Positions 23,198 through 35,094 of a stretch of 64,000 nucleotides of DNA are shown here, one piece after another (position 1 is the first letter of the stretch; each line of letters opens with the position of its first letter). The stretch is taken from positions 1,178,001 through 1,242,000 of the forward strand of contig OX424562.1 in the NCBI GenBank assembly GCA_949152475.1. Direction: 5' to 3'. This stretch comes from Terebella lapidaria (taxonomy: Eukaryota; Annelida; Polychaeta; Terebellida; Terebellidae). A program made the position numbers and the translations under genes. The notes under the pieces are model-generated. The model searched no databases and was not told where the DNA came from. It worked only from the letters and a program-made list of their open reading frames with translations.

Positions 23198-25040
23198 TTA
23201 CATTTTTTGGTCCTTTTGTTACATAATTGAGATGATTTTGTAACATTCGGACCACTGTGGTCCGTTTGTTCCATATTTGGTCCGTTTGTAACTGTCCTTA
23301 TGGTACTTTGGTACTTTTGGCACAAAAACGTGGTCCTTTTGTGATTTGTGTCCTTTTGTTACAATTTCTGTTTGCGAGATATTTTGAAAATAATCATTTT
23401 TCTTAAACTATTTTTCTGTCGTCTGTTGATACAAATGTAACATTAGGACCCCAATACAGTGACTCCACCTGGCGTATGAATTGTTCAAACATACCATGTC
23501 CAAACATAAAAAAAAAATTATTAAAAGCCACATTAACAGTAGTTACGATGCAGAACACCCTTGTCTTTTTTTTCTCGAAAATAAAAATTATTTTTAACCA
23601 TTACACTATTGGGAAGCATGCATCAAGCGATGTAACATCGATTATTTAACCATTATTCAATAATTACCGATATTTCCCAGTAATTCTTTGTATTGAACCA
23701 AACAATATACATGAAGAATGTAATGTGATTTTCACTGTGTTTTCTCTATATTTGTGAGAAATTGAGAATAAAAAACTATACACAGTTTTACTCATCATAT
23801 CATAATATGCCAATGAATATTCCTTAAAATATGAAGTAGACCCCAAAGCCAAAATTATGTAAATGATGTGACTTGAGGCCTAGATCAAGGTAACCAATAG
23901 ATCAATCATAGGCCTACATGGCTTCCTACAATCCCATAATACACTACTTTTAACCACAAGAGTAACGTCTGCAGAAGCCAATTTAAACAGTTCAGGTCAT
24001 ACGTGACCTCGGGGTTTACCACTCAAGGTCACCAGAGGTCAATTTCAAGGACATCGAAAGATCAACTATATATGTTTTTCTGAATGCTCATAATGGAAAC
24101 TTGACCACTGTGGTGATGAATGTTGTCCCGAGAGACCAATGTGTGCATTGCAGACCATTTTGGGCATTTCGGGCCTACGTTTCCAGCCGTCTGAGCAAAT
24201 CAAAGTTAACCATTCTAGGCACAATACAAATGCAATAAAATGCATGATTGTACACAGTTAAATATAGTTATCATGTCATTTGTGAGAAAATATATTTTTT
24301 TCAAAGTTTGAAAAAGTTTGAAAAAGGTTATTTTCAGCACAACAATGGCCACCAAATGGCCAAAAACAATTCAGTGCAAAAATTAAATTTCATAGATTAG
24401 TCCTCTTACAAACTAAGCAATGATATAGTTCCATTCGTGTTCGCTAGAGGTGGAATTTGGCATTGAGTGGCATTGTAACAAAAGGACCATCGTGAATGTG
24501 ACAAAAGGACCAGTGAGTTGGATCGTATATTTGCATATTTTCACCACAAAACATCAACATATTCAAGTTGACATATTCACCTATTGAAACAAAACGTCAT
24601 ATCAAGTGGAGTGTGCAGTGAAAAGCATATTAGCAATGTTTTTCATCAGCTGCTCAAATCGATCCGATCTTACTGCAATTCTCAAAACAAACGCGCTTGC
24701 GGGGCAAGCGAAGCACATTAGATGCTACCTGAACCTCATAATTGCTGAAAATCGAATTTTTTTTCAAAGCGAAATGACTCATATTATCTTAAAATTAGTT
24801 CAAAACAGATACTAAAACTCAAACCTAGATTTCAAGAAACAAAATAGAAAAAAAATTACAAATGTTACAAAAGGACCAAAACTGATCGAAAAATATTTAT
24901 TTAAAATCATACGTTTGATTGGGCGAACCAGTTTTTTAGTACTATATTCTGCATTGCCAAAGCTCACAAATAGTCGTTCATGAAAAAAATACATTATTCA
25001 TCACGTTTATTGCATAATTAATCCGGGTAGCAAAAGGACT
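23198..25040. repeat. Region with recurring GTAACAAAAGGACCA motifs in both orientations
   Basis: On the left (23,205-23,360) the motif appears as TTTGGTCCTTTTGTTAC and variants (GGTCCGTTTGT, GTGGTCCTTTTGT). On the right it appears inverted: TGTAACAAAAGGACCA near 24,475, GTGACAAAAGGACCAG near 24,498 and TGTTACAAAAGGACCA near 24,866. Clusters of a short motif facing inwards from two sides suggest subterminal repeats of a non-autonomous DNA element of about 1.8 kb, but exact ends were not found. Open frames inside (up to 69 codons) show no transposase. Confidence 0.45.
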
Positions 25041-25065
25041 ATCTGCGTACAGACAGACTATCTTT

Positions 25066-25118
25066 GTGTAGGGAGACAGGGAGACAGACAAACAGACATA
25101 CAAACAGACGGACAGACC
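25066..25118 (+). repeat. CAGA-rich simple repeat
   Basis: A run of GGGAGACAGGGAGACAGACA and related ACAGAC units, followed by CCCTCTCCCCCTATCGGGGC, which forms a small hairpin. No gene. Confidence 0.7.
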
Positions 25119-25149
25119 CAAATGCAATACCCTCTCCCCCTATCGGGGC

Positions 25150-26247
25150 GATGGTAATGAAAAGAATGGCAGTGTGGGCAGTAAAAAGACATAAATAGCA
25201 TAATATGGTAGTCATTAGTTATACCTACCTCCCACTGAAACCTTGAAATATATTATTGAGGGTGAACGTTGATGATGTGTAATTTCCTGATTTTTCACAT
25301 TTTCCTGATCCACCCTCCTGGGGGAATTTTAGTCCATCACGATAAAAAGACAAAACCAAAAAAAAAACGAGTTCTTTACAATAACTGGTCTTCCTCGTGA
25401 ATTTTTCTTCATTTTGTCCTTTGCTTCTTTTCAGTCCACTGTAATCTAGATTAGTAACTTTGATACATAGTGAAATATATTGTGTTCACTATGTATATCA
25501 AATATATATTATATATATCCATTCCATTTTCATTATATAAGCTTAGCACTATATCAACTAAATCTAAGCAAACAAGGTCTTGAAAGTAAGTATGCTTATG
25601 AAAGTATGCTTATGCGACCATATGAATGTATGCTCATGAAAGCATGCTTATGAAAGTAAGTATGTCTTGAAAGTGCATCACAATAGTTTATACCGAGTGC
25701 ACACAACAGATAATCACTCCAGAATGTGTCACAGACCAAAGTTGTTCTGGTCATCACACAGGCAAGGAATACCAAGATGGCACGTCTGGGGCCCATACCT
25801 GAGCTAACATAACAAATCTCACACTTGTTCGCCATTTCTGTTATCAATTATTCAGGGCAGTCATACAATTTGTCACTATCATTCAATGTTACATGAACTA
25901 TAATTGAGTATAATACAAAGCCAAGGATACCAATCCATCGCCACCAACACAACCAGATTATGATGATGACCATGTAGACATCAGTGACTTCTACACTGAG
26001 GCCTTTAAGGTGCAACTCATTTCGGATAACGCTCCTATCAATCAACAATGACCTCAATACCACACAAGGCAACTGGTCAGGATTATGGTAGGAAAGACGA
26101 CCGTGATAATCTGGGATGAATCCGCAATAAACAAATCCGCAATAAACAAATAAACCAAATGTGACGAAATACGTTGTACAATCACACCGTTGAGTTGGTC
26201 TTTGTGTTACCATGGTTACATTCACGCCAAAATCGGAACTCAAAATG
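25150..26247. other. Unassigned DNA with a small minisatellite
   Basis: About five imperfect copies of a 14-18 bp GTATGCTTATGAAA unit lie at 25,590-25,665. A perfect 15-bp duplication CCGCAATAAACAAAT occurs near 26,117-26,146. The 131-codon minus frame at 25,848-26,243 has no recognised domain. No gene is called. Confidence 0.5.
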
Positions 26248-27022
26248 CACAGTGCGCAATCAGTTTGAAGATTTGGTCACTGGAGGTGGTGCGTTTCTGC
26301 AAATTTCACGGAGAACAGGCAAGTTAAATTTTAGGCTAATGAGTTTGGTGATGTTAATACATACTAAATTCGGAGAACTACTCAATAGAATACTGTAGTT
26401 ACTTTTAATGTACTCAAAACTGAATATTAGCAGCGATTAAACAACATGACACCAGATATTTTTTGATGCAGAGCGAGCGCATTGTAAACATTACCCATTT
26501 ATCACCCATTTGACACCCAAACGTATCAATTGCTCCGTTATACTTGACTGTGTCACGCATCAAATTTGACATTAGGTGATCGATTCAACACTTTATCGTA
26601 AGCACACAGTAGAACTATTGGGGGTTCTGTGATTTTGACAAAATCTATTTGTTTTCGTGATTTGCCGAGTCCCATATGAGATGCAGATGTGACCCACTAG
26701 GCGATGCATCATTGACCCACAAGGGGCTGAAGAAATGTACCACCATTTCGGTCCATGAAATTCGTTTTTCTTTGTAGAAAATCACAAATTTACTCATTTC
26801 ATGTTATTTTTAACATTTTTAGTACACGAATGAACGTGTCTTTAAATATTAGTGTGTTTTAATGCAATAAACTTGCATGTGATGGTTATCGTGATGCATA
26901 GTTTAGAGAAGTATCATCTTTTGTTCCAGATAATAGTTCAGGAACTTACAAGTTCACAACGAAAGATCAAATAGCCTGTGGTCATTAATGACTCATTAGT
27001 ATTGTGACTACAAGTCAAATCA
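26248..27022 (+). repeat. Left arm of a 1.84-kb inverted repeat
   Basis: This arm is the reverse complement of 27,301-28,088 at roughly 90% identity by eye. It starts CACAGTGCGCAATCAGTTTG and ends ATTGTGACTACAAGTCAAAT. The two arms share long blocks, such as GAACTACTCAATAGAATACT and ACATGACACCAGATATTTTT. The arms flank a 278-bp spacer with exon-like coding character. It could be a fold-back element or two facing copies of one element. Confidence 0.9.
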
Positions 27023-27303
27023 TTAATCATCACCCAGAACACGAGGTAAAAGTGAGAGTATCACATTTGTGTGAACAGAGTGGACGGACCAAGGTGCAAT
27101 CAAAGACGTATGGAGTTTCAGGGGACACATTACAGAACAAACTATAGTTTGTAGAGGAGGACCTGTCCATTAACGTGAGTGCATTGACTATAACTCCCGG
27201 GGAGGGTCCAGCAGCCAAAAGAACAGTACTTGATGAAACAAAATCATTGAAGAAGCAAAATTTATTCGGAAACAGTTCTGATGATGAACAAGATAACACA
27301 TGA
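26992..27303 (+). pseudogene. Exon-like frame in the palindrome spacer, unknown protein, interrupted once
   Basis: On the plus strand an open stretch of about 100 codons runs to a TGA at 27,301-27,303. It contains HEVKVRVSHLCEQSGRTK, then TYGVSGDTLQNK, then EEDLSINVSALTITPGEG, and ends KKQNLFGNSSDDEQDNT. The Lys-rich then Ser/Asp-rich tail looks like the C-terminus of a real protein. One in-frame TAG interrupts it at about two fifths of its length; splicing around it is possible but not shown. The frame ends exactly where the right arm begins. An opposite-strand 105-codon frame (27,030-27,347) also exists, is Cys-rich and I consider it the shadow. No domain was recognised. It could be captured host sequence or the last exon of a transposon protein. 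Confidence 0.35.
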
Positions 27304-28088
27304 TGTGACTTGTAGTCACAATATCCACATGATATTCGATTTTCCATTGTGAACTTGTACGTTCCTGAACATTTATCTGGAACAAGAGATGAGACTTCTC
27401 AAAACTATGCACCACGATAACCATCACATGCAAGTTTATTGCATTATAATACACTAATATTTAATGACACGTTTATTCGTGTACTAGCCTATTCCATTCC
27501 AGAAGCTTTGAATTAGGAAAAAATAACATGAAATGAGTAAATTGGTGATTTTCTACAAAGAACAACAAATTTCATGGACCGAAATGGTGGTACATTCCTT
27601 CAGCCCCTTGTTGGTCAATGATGCATAGCCTAGTGGGTCACATCTGCATCTCATATGGGACTCGGCAAATCACGAAAACAAATAGATTTTGTCAAAATCA
27701 CAGAACCCCCCATAGTTCTACTGTGTGCTTACGATAAAGTGTTGAATCGCTTATCTAATGTCAAATTTGATGCGTGACACAGTCAAGTATAACGGAGCAA
27801 TTGATATGTTTGGGTGTTAAATGGGTGATAAATAGGTAATGTTTACATTGTGCTCGCTCTGCATAAAAAAATATCTGGTGTCATGTTGTTTAATCGCTGC
27901 TAATATTCAGTTTTGAGTATATTGAACGTAACTACAGTATTCTATTGAGTAGTTCTCCGCATTTAGTATGTATTTACATCACCAAACTCAACAGCCTAAA
28001 ATTTAACTTGCCTGTTTTCCGTGAAATTTGCAGAAAAGCATCACCTCCAGTGACCAAATCTTCAAACTGATTGCGCACTGCGCACTGT
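27301..28088 (-). repeat. Right arm of the 1.84-kb inverted repeat
   Basis: Reverse complement partner of 26,248-27,022. Both arms carry the same AT-rich non-coding content, including CACATCTGCATCTCATATGG. The outer end duplicates GCGCACT (TTGCGCACTGCGCACTGTG). Flanking DNA outside the arms does not match. Confidence 0.9.
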
Positions 28089-29723
28089 GAAATGGCTGCC
28101 TTGAGATATAGTTCCTCTACACAACGATCCCAGTCATTTTGGTTGTGATACAATATGTGCAATCCGCTGATTGGAAAATGTGAGCTTATGGTTTGTGGGC
28201 GGGTATAACGGCACAAAGGGAAGGGGAAGCCACAGGGGTGTCTAATGTTGGGACATAAACTACTTGGCCACTGACAGATATGTGTAGATATTTATGTAGT
28301 GGATGCAAGCATCAATCTACCACCACCAACACACCCGGACTTCATGATGCTAATAACAAACGTAAAATACAACACTTTGCAATAGAAACAAAGCCCGACC
28401 AAACAGTTTATCCATCATCACCTGATGGAACTAGCATACAATTGCCAGGCAAACTTTGAAAATGAATTATGAATCCGATACAAGTCTAGTTATGGTATTA
28501 CATATAATCCATTGCTGTGCATTACTTCTTATATGAAATCGTTCAAGTGGGTGGCACACATCAAAGCTACCAAAGATATACGATGCTTCTAGCGTGGTGT
28601 TATATTTTTAAAAATTTGTAGAATTTGTTAGATTGTTGGTACTGGCGAAGTCAAGGGAAATGGCATTCCCAGAATGCAATGCGTACGGTAAGTTAATATA
28701 TTATAAATATACTCTAAGGTTACTATATTATTGTAATGGAAATTGATTCCGACCCCTTTGTGGCAGTGTTAAATATACTCGTTTTATCATATACGGAACC
28801 AATTTCCGTTACTGTTACTATGGCACGATTTACCGTGATTTAAAGAAGAAAAGATTGTGATTGTATTCAGCGCGTTACATGCTATGTTTTCTGGATGGCA
28901 CCGTGCATGTTCATAATAACGTGCGAGTCAGGCAGTGAATAGGTCTGGGCTAAAAGTCTAGTTAGTCACTCTAACAAGTCTAGAGTAGTTTTGAAAAAAA
29001 AGTAAGGTGGACGTCTCGAATCATATGAACTTAATCGTGGTTAATCATATTCGGGTGAACGATTGATCAGTGCGGTTGAAGAGATTTCCGACTGGAAGAA
29101 GAAAGTGAGAACAGATATGGAACCCTAAAAATTTGACATATAAAAATGAGATATGCAATATTTTATTTGCCTCACCTGGAAAAAATTAGTCCTGTGCTAC
29201 TTGAAATTAGTGTGAGACACAGTGCCAGAGCAAAGTACATGAAATGCACAGGATTGGTCAGTTGAATATCCCTCGATAATATTCAGTTCACATGTAGATC
29301 GGCAGATGAACATGGATGACATGTGCGAACATGGATATCGGCCACAACGTATAGTATAGTATACTATACTATACTATTACGGGCAAAAAGAAAATACATG
29401 AATATTTCTCATAATGTGATCAAACATTCCCCTAATTTCAGATCAAATGTTATCGCGCGGTTGCGAAGTAGCGACGCGCGGCTGCGAAGTAGCGACGCGA
29501 ATCAACTAGAAGACAAGGCAAAAAATCGCGTCGCTGTCTCGCTGTTTCACGTTGCAATCTCGCTGTTTTGTGTCGCCGTGTTGCGAGATGGCCACCATCG
29601 GACACCATATTATTTTGAATCTTCCGTTCGGCGGGTCTGTACCGCGATGAGCCTAGATCTACATGTACTGCAGTTTTAGCATTGAAAGAATAAACACCAA
29701 TAAACATCTGCGCCATGTTGGCG
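28089..29723. other. Unassigned DNA
   Basis: A family D repeat copy (inverted) lies at 28,340-28,420. A near-perfect palindrome TAGTATAGTATACTATACTA is at about 29,346-29,367. A GC-rich spot at 29,455-29,505 holds two copies of TGCGAAGTAGCGACGCG. The 118-codon frame at 29,323-29,679 overlaps these repeats and is not credible as a gene. Confidence 0.5.
28340..28420 (-). repeat. Dispersed repeat family D, inverted copy
   Basis: TAACAAACGTAAAATACAAC followed by TTGCAATAGAAACAAAGCCC is the reverse complement of the 62,227-62,300 sequence with few changes. Confidence 0.75.
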
Positions 29724-29770
29724 CAAATCCATGGAGCCATGGAGGACCCAAATATGGCGCAGTTAATACT
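29724..29770 (+). repeat. Short dispersed repeat shared with 2,609-2,655
   Basis: CAAATCCATGGAGCCATGGA then TATGGCGCAGTTAATACT, same orientation as the copy near 2.6 kb. Confidence 0.7.
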
Positions 29771-30131
29771 TTTGGCTGAAGCCGTTTGGATAGTTGTGTA
29801 GGTTAGGGGGGTTTGGGGGGTTTACCCCTCAATCTACGACCCATATTCGCCTAAATTTTTGTAGTGTGATCCATACACCTACTTTTGGTTGCGATAATAT
29901 GGTCGCAATAGCTCATTCAATTTAGTTTTCAATATGTCTGTGGCGATTTTGCCCTAAGCACGCGGCAGGTGATTGTAAACATACATGCCATTTATGTGGC
30001 CTTTTCGGTCTTGGCTTTGTTTTGACATGCTCCGTTCGAGCGGCGTTGCTACGGCAACGCATTGTAATTTACGCTCCAGTAAACTATAACAATGGTTTGA
30101 TTACGCTTCGCGTGCAGCCTCTAGTTTCTGG
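29771..30131. other. Flank of the GC-rich retroelement
   Basis: Composition changes here from AT-rich to GC-rich. No gene or repeat partner was identified. The true left end of the Gypsy element may lie anywhere from about 30,010 to 30,170. Confidence 0.4.
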
Positions 30132-30672
30132 TGTATTATATATACACTGGAAGCGACTCGGTCGAGGAGATTGTCCAAGGTCGAGTGACAGGATGCACTC
30201 GGAGCTCGCCATGAGCTTTGAGTTCCCTGGTCAGGAGTAGTGGGCTCTTAGAGCCCTGGGGACGATTTCCATGGGGAGGCCCGGGCTGGGAGAGACAAGT
30301 TGCTGACTCGGGGGCGCAAGCCCTGTGGATCGCCAGTTCTCTCCCTTCCCGGGACGGTGTGACATAGGCTCTGGCCAGCATGTCGGACTGTACGGGGTTC
30401 CGTCCCTGAGGCAGACCGCGGCTCGCCAGGCCCCTCCAGCTAACACCGTGGTGATGAACCAGTTTCTGAACAGTGTCCGTAGGCCTGGGCGTGTCGGGTG
30501 GGCTGTTACCTGGTTACCGTAAATGCTAGAGTGGTTACCGTGTCCGCAGTGACCTCCGGTGAGCAGCGCCGCCGCAAGGATCCGGAATAGCGGATGCGCG
30601 TCCGCAAGGACTCACGGTGAGAGGACTATCCTCGAGGATCCCGAAGAGCGGACGATAGTCAATAACTTTACA
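30132..30672 (+). repeat. Probable 5' LTR of Gypsy element A
   Basis: The right end is fixed by TTTACA at 30,667-30,672, followed after one base by TGGTGCCGTGACCAGGA (30,674-30,690), which has the form of a retroelement primer-binding site. The left end is guessed at TGTATTATATATACACTGG, giving a TG...CA LTR of about 540 bp. No partner LTR is available to prove it. The region is GC-rich and carries short inverted motifs. Confidence 0.5.
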
Positions 30673-30783
30673 TTGGTGCCGTGACCAGGATCAGTCCGAC
30701 AGCGTTCCATCGCAGCCTACCGTCACAGTGTTGTAGCCTGCTTCGTCCCTGGGGATCGCCCGCTCCTCAAAGACAATCCGAAA

Positions 30784-33700
30784 ATGACGAAGGAAAGAGA
30801 TAAAAACAATGAACCCAAGGGGAGGGAAACGGGTGGTAACGTCGCGGACCGCACCCGGTCGAGCGACGACCGCCGTGAGACATCTTCGGGTGACTCCGGC
30901 GGTAGTAAGGTACGCACGGAGAACTCCGTGCACAGAACCCCGTCTACAGAGTCGACTCCGGCGTCCCTGGCTCCGTCTCCGGACATAGAGTCGCGCCCCG
31001 TGGGGCCGCAACCGAGGTTGCCATCAGGGCCTAGCCCTGATCCGTTAGGCGCGGTAGGTGGAGCTGGCAACGGGTTTACACCGCGCCCGCCTAAGTCCGG
31101 GCGGGGGTCGTGGCAGGCGACACTCTTTCAGGGGACATCTTCGGATGTCCGGGATCGAGTGGACGCCGGCGCGAGCACCTCCGGACAAGCGGACCAGCGA
31201 TACTGGATGCCACCTCTTGCGAGGGCTCCCGGCGGGGATTCCAGGCGGTCTGCATCAGGTGGAATGGACCAGCTCACTAACACTCTAAGTGCGCTGGCTC
31301 CTTTATGGCGCTACGACCGCGCCCGGTCGCCCCACCAGGGACGATCAGACCGGCGGAACCGTTCACCCTCTCCGCCGTCACAAGGCAACTCGGGGCCTTT
31401 GACGGAGAGGGAGAGGTGGCTGATATCCGAGGCGCTTGTACAGTTCAAGCAGAATCAGCCGCCTCCGGGCGTCGATCCGTCGGTCGTGTTTAGTCTGGGG
31501 ATGACTGGGCCCATGGCCCCTCCCCAAGTCCTACCGAGCCTGCAGGCGCCAGTGGCCCCCGCAAAGGGACCCGCGCCTGCTCCGCGGCTAGGAGGCACCA
31601 CGTTGGCGACCGCGTCGACCGATTCGACGGTTGGAGCGCAAGCCGTGTGGGCGACTTACTTTGGCGCCCAAAGTGTGTCTGACGGGCAGTGGCAACAGGT
31701 GGCTTCGGCCCCAAGCTATGCTAGCTTTGCCGCCCCATCTGGAGCCTACCCAGTAGGTTCGATGGGAGCCCCGCCCGCACCTAGCCAGGGTGGGTTTTCA
31801 GTGGGAATGACCCCGGCGGCGAGCGTGAGCTTTCCTGCTCCCATGTCCGCGGCGTCAATGTTTGCTCCGGCAGACTCCGCCGCAGGCATGGGTAGCTCGC
31901 GGGCCTTGCAGCTGTACACGGACGACCCCGGAGCCGGAACCTCACGTCGGGCGCGTAACAAACGTGATGACGGGCCCGACCACTCCTCGTGGCGGAAACG
32001 GTTTAACAGGGACAACGCCGACTTGGAAGACTACCTACTCCAAGTGTGGCGGAACGCCGTGTACGAAGGATGGACCCAGCAGGAAGCTGGGCATGTCCTC
32101 GCGGGGAGCTTGGAAGGAAAAGCTCTGCCGCCCCATCTGGAGCCTACCCAGTAGGTTCGATGGGAGCCCCGCCCGCACCTAGCCAGGGTGGGTTTTCAGC
32201 AGGAATGACCCCGGCGGCGAGCGTGAGCTTTCCTGCTCCCATGTCCGCGGCGTCGATGTTTGCTCCGGCAGACTCCGCCGCAGGCATGGGTAGCTCGCGG
32301 GCCTTGCAGCTGTACACGGGTTAGTTGCGTGTTCACCTCCGGACCAGCCCAGAACCGTCCCTGTTACTTCTGCGGAAAGCAGGGACACTTTTGGCTGAAG
32401 TGTCCGGAGTTGTTGGAACGCCTGCGAGGGCTCCCGGCGGGGATTCCAGGCGGTCTGCATCAGGTGGAATGGACCAGCTCACTAACACTCTAAGTGCGCT
32501 GGCTCCTTTATGGCGCTACGACCGCGCCCGGTCGCCCCACCAGGGACGATCAGACCGGCGGAACCGTTCACCCTCTCCGCCGTCACAAGGCAACTCGGGG
32601 CCTTTGACGGAGAGGGAGAGGTGGCTGATATCCGAGGTGCTTGTACAGTTCAAGCAGAATCAGCCGCCTCCGGGCGTCGATCCGTCGGTCGTGTTTAGTC
32701 CGGGGATGACTGGGCCCATGGCCCCTCCCCAAGTCCTACCGAGCCTGCAGGCGCCAGTGGCCCCCGCAAAGGGACCCGCGCCTGCTCCGCGGCTAGGAGG
32801 CACCACGTTGGCGACCGCGTCGACCGATTCGACGGTTGGAGCGCAAGCCGTGTGGGCGACTTACTTTGGCGCCCAAAGTGTGTCTGACGGGCAGTGGCAA
32901 CAGGTGGCTTCGGCCCCAAGCTATGCTAGCTTTGCCGCCCCATCTGGAGCCTACCCAGTAGGTTCGATGGGAGCCCCGCCCGCACCTAGCCAGGGTGGGT
33001 TTTCAGCGGGAATGACCCCGGCGGCGAGCGTGAGCTTTCCTGCTCCCATGTCCGCGGCGTCAATGTTTGCTCCGGCAGACTCCGCCGCAGGCATGGGTAG
33101 CTCGCGGGCCTTGCAGCTGTACACGGACGACCCCGGAGCCGGAACCTCACGTCGGGCGCGTAACAAACGTGATGACGGGCCCGACCACTCCTCGTGGCGG
33201 AAACGGTTTAACAGGGACAACGCCGACTTGGAAGACTACCTACTCCAAGTGTGGCGGAACGCCGTGTACGAAGGATGGACCCAGCAGGAAGCTGGGCATG
33301 TCCTCGCGGGGAGCTTGGAAGGAAAAGCTCTGCCGCCCCATCTGGAGCCTACCCAGTAGGTTCGATGGGAGCCCCGCCCGCACCTAGCCAGGGTGGGTTT
33401 TCAGCAGGAATGACCCCGGCGGCGAGCGTGAGCTTTCCTGCTCCCATGTCCGCGGCGTCGATGTTTGCTCCGGCAGACTCCGCCGCAGGCATGGGTAGCT
33501 CGCGGGCCTTGCAGCTGTACACGGGTTAGTTGCGCGTTCACCTCCGGACCAGCCCAGAACCGTCCCTGTTACTTCTGCGGAAAGCAGGGACACTTTTGGC
33601 TGAAGTGTCCGGAGTTGTTGGAACGCCTGCGGTCGCGCGGATACCAGGGAGCCCTCTCTGGCCCGCAACGGAGGAATTCCTTCCGGTCTGGTCCTCCGGG

Positions 33701-33809
33701 AGAGCAAGGTCGGACCCGCGGCAGGGAAACTAGATCCGGACGTGGTGGCGACCAACACTACGTCCGGGGACAGTTGATCCGTGGCATCAGATGCCGCCCC
33801 ACCCGCTGA
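30784..33809 (+). pseudogene. gag region of Gypsy element A, with nested duplications
   Basis: The gag-like product starts MTKERDKNNEPKGRE and is rich in Pro, Ala, Gly and Ser. It contains a C-C-H-C zinc knuckle CYFCGKQGHFWLKC, present twice because a 1,205-bp block is duplicated head-to-tail. Zinc knuckles bind the RNA genome in the particle core. Part of a fossil; not a host gene. Confidence 0.75.
31218..33627 (+). repeat. Tandem 2 x 1,205 bp duplication inside gag, with nested 0.4-kb repeats
   Basis: Units 31,218-32,422 and 32,423-33,627 begin TGCGAGGGCTCCCGGCGGGG and differ at only about five positions. Inside each unit, a segment starting GCCCCATCTGGAGCCTACCC occurs twice (about 31,731 and 32,128; about 32,936 and 33,333). 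The structure is therefore duplication within duplication. It could be real unequal exchange or an assembly artefact in a multi-copy element. Confidence 0.9.
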
Positions 33810-35094
33810 TGGGCAGGACGAACCTCAAGTTGATATGACTTCTCCGGAAGTAGTCCTTGGGGATCAGTCTGGCTCCTCCGCGGCTGAGGCGGATGGTGAG
33901 GACTCTGTCAATGAGCCCAGCGCGTGCGAACGGTATCGCCCTACCTGCGCGCTGGTGAGGGACCCCTGCTGGTACCTGCCCCTGTCCTTCGGACGGGAGC
34001 CGGTCAGGTTCCTCGTGGACTCTGGCTCGGAGGTGACCCTCGTTGCCGCAGGAACCTTCAGGAAGGAGCCCGCGCTCTGCAGCCTTGAGTTGCGGGATCC
34101 CGGACCCTACAAGCTCTACGGAGCGGGTGACAACCGCATCCGTATCCACGGTATCATCGATCTGCCTATTACCCTTGGGGACAAGGTGTATCTGACAGAG
34201 GCAATCGTTGCGGATATCGGAGCGGCCGGGATTATTGGGATGAATTTTCTACGGGTCCACAGGGTGACCGCCAACTTTAGTGCTGGCGAATTCCGGATGG
34301 GAGAGGACATACACTTTCTCTTCCGCTCGGGCACGATGCATTCATTCCAAATGCGGGCGGCGCGCACTGTGGTAGTGCCGCCAATGAGTGAGATGATCAT
34401 TGAGGCGAGGCCGCGTCGTCCCCGCATGCCCCTTGATGGTCGGCCGTGTATAGTGCAACCAGTGAGCAGTTTCGCCGAAGGAACCGGACTAGTGCTGGGT
34501 GGGGCCCTGGTCATGTCCAACCCCCGCGCGAGGCCCATCCTTGTGGTGAACCCTACGGATGCTCCGATTGTACTGCGGCGCGGATGCATAGCAGCTACTG
34601 CTACTCCCGCGTCATCGAGTCGTGTCCTCCCCGACGATCCTGTCTGCCGCGCTGCGTGTGCGGCGGCAGCCGCCGGAGATGACCCGTTCACCCTGCCGGA
34701 CCATTTGGAATCTCGGGTTCCGAAGGACTGGCTGGATGAAGAGCAGCGCCAAGCGTTCCGTAAACTGCTGCGGCAGTATGCGGATGTGTTCATGGGTCCA
34801 GATGGTGCGGTTGGCAAGACTGACGTCGCCAAACACCGCATCGACCTCGTGGACGAGCATCCTCTCAAGCAGCGTCTTCGTCGGGCAGTGATAGTGCACC
34901 AAGAGGTCATAGACCAGGAGGTGCAAAAGATGCTCGACTTGGACATCATCGAACCCATTGACAGCCCTTGGGCCAGCCCTGTGGTTATGGTGAAGAAGAA
35001 GGACGGCTCGTGGAGGTTATGCGTGGATTATCGTAAACTCAACGATGCCACGCGGAAGGACTCATATCCTCTCCCGCACATTGAGGTCACCTTC

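Noticed and set aside
27030-27347. 105-codon Cys-rich minus-strand frame in the palindrome spacer
   Set aside because: The plus strand has the more protein-like composition and ends at the arm boundary; the minus frame has no recognised zinc-finger spacing.
33787-34958. Long minus-strand frames opposite the Gypsy protease/RT region
   Set aside because: GC-rich coding DNA yields long antisense frames; the plus strand carries the recognised motifs.
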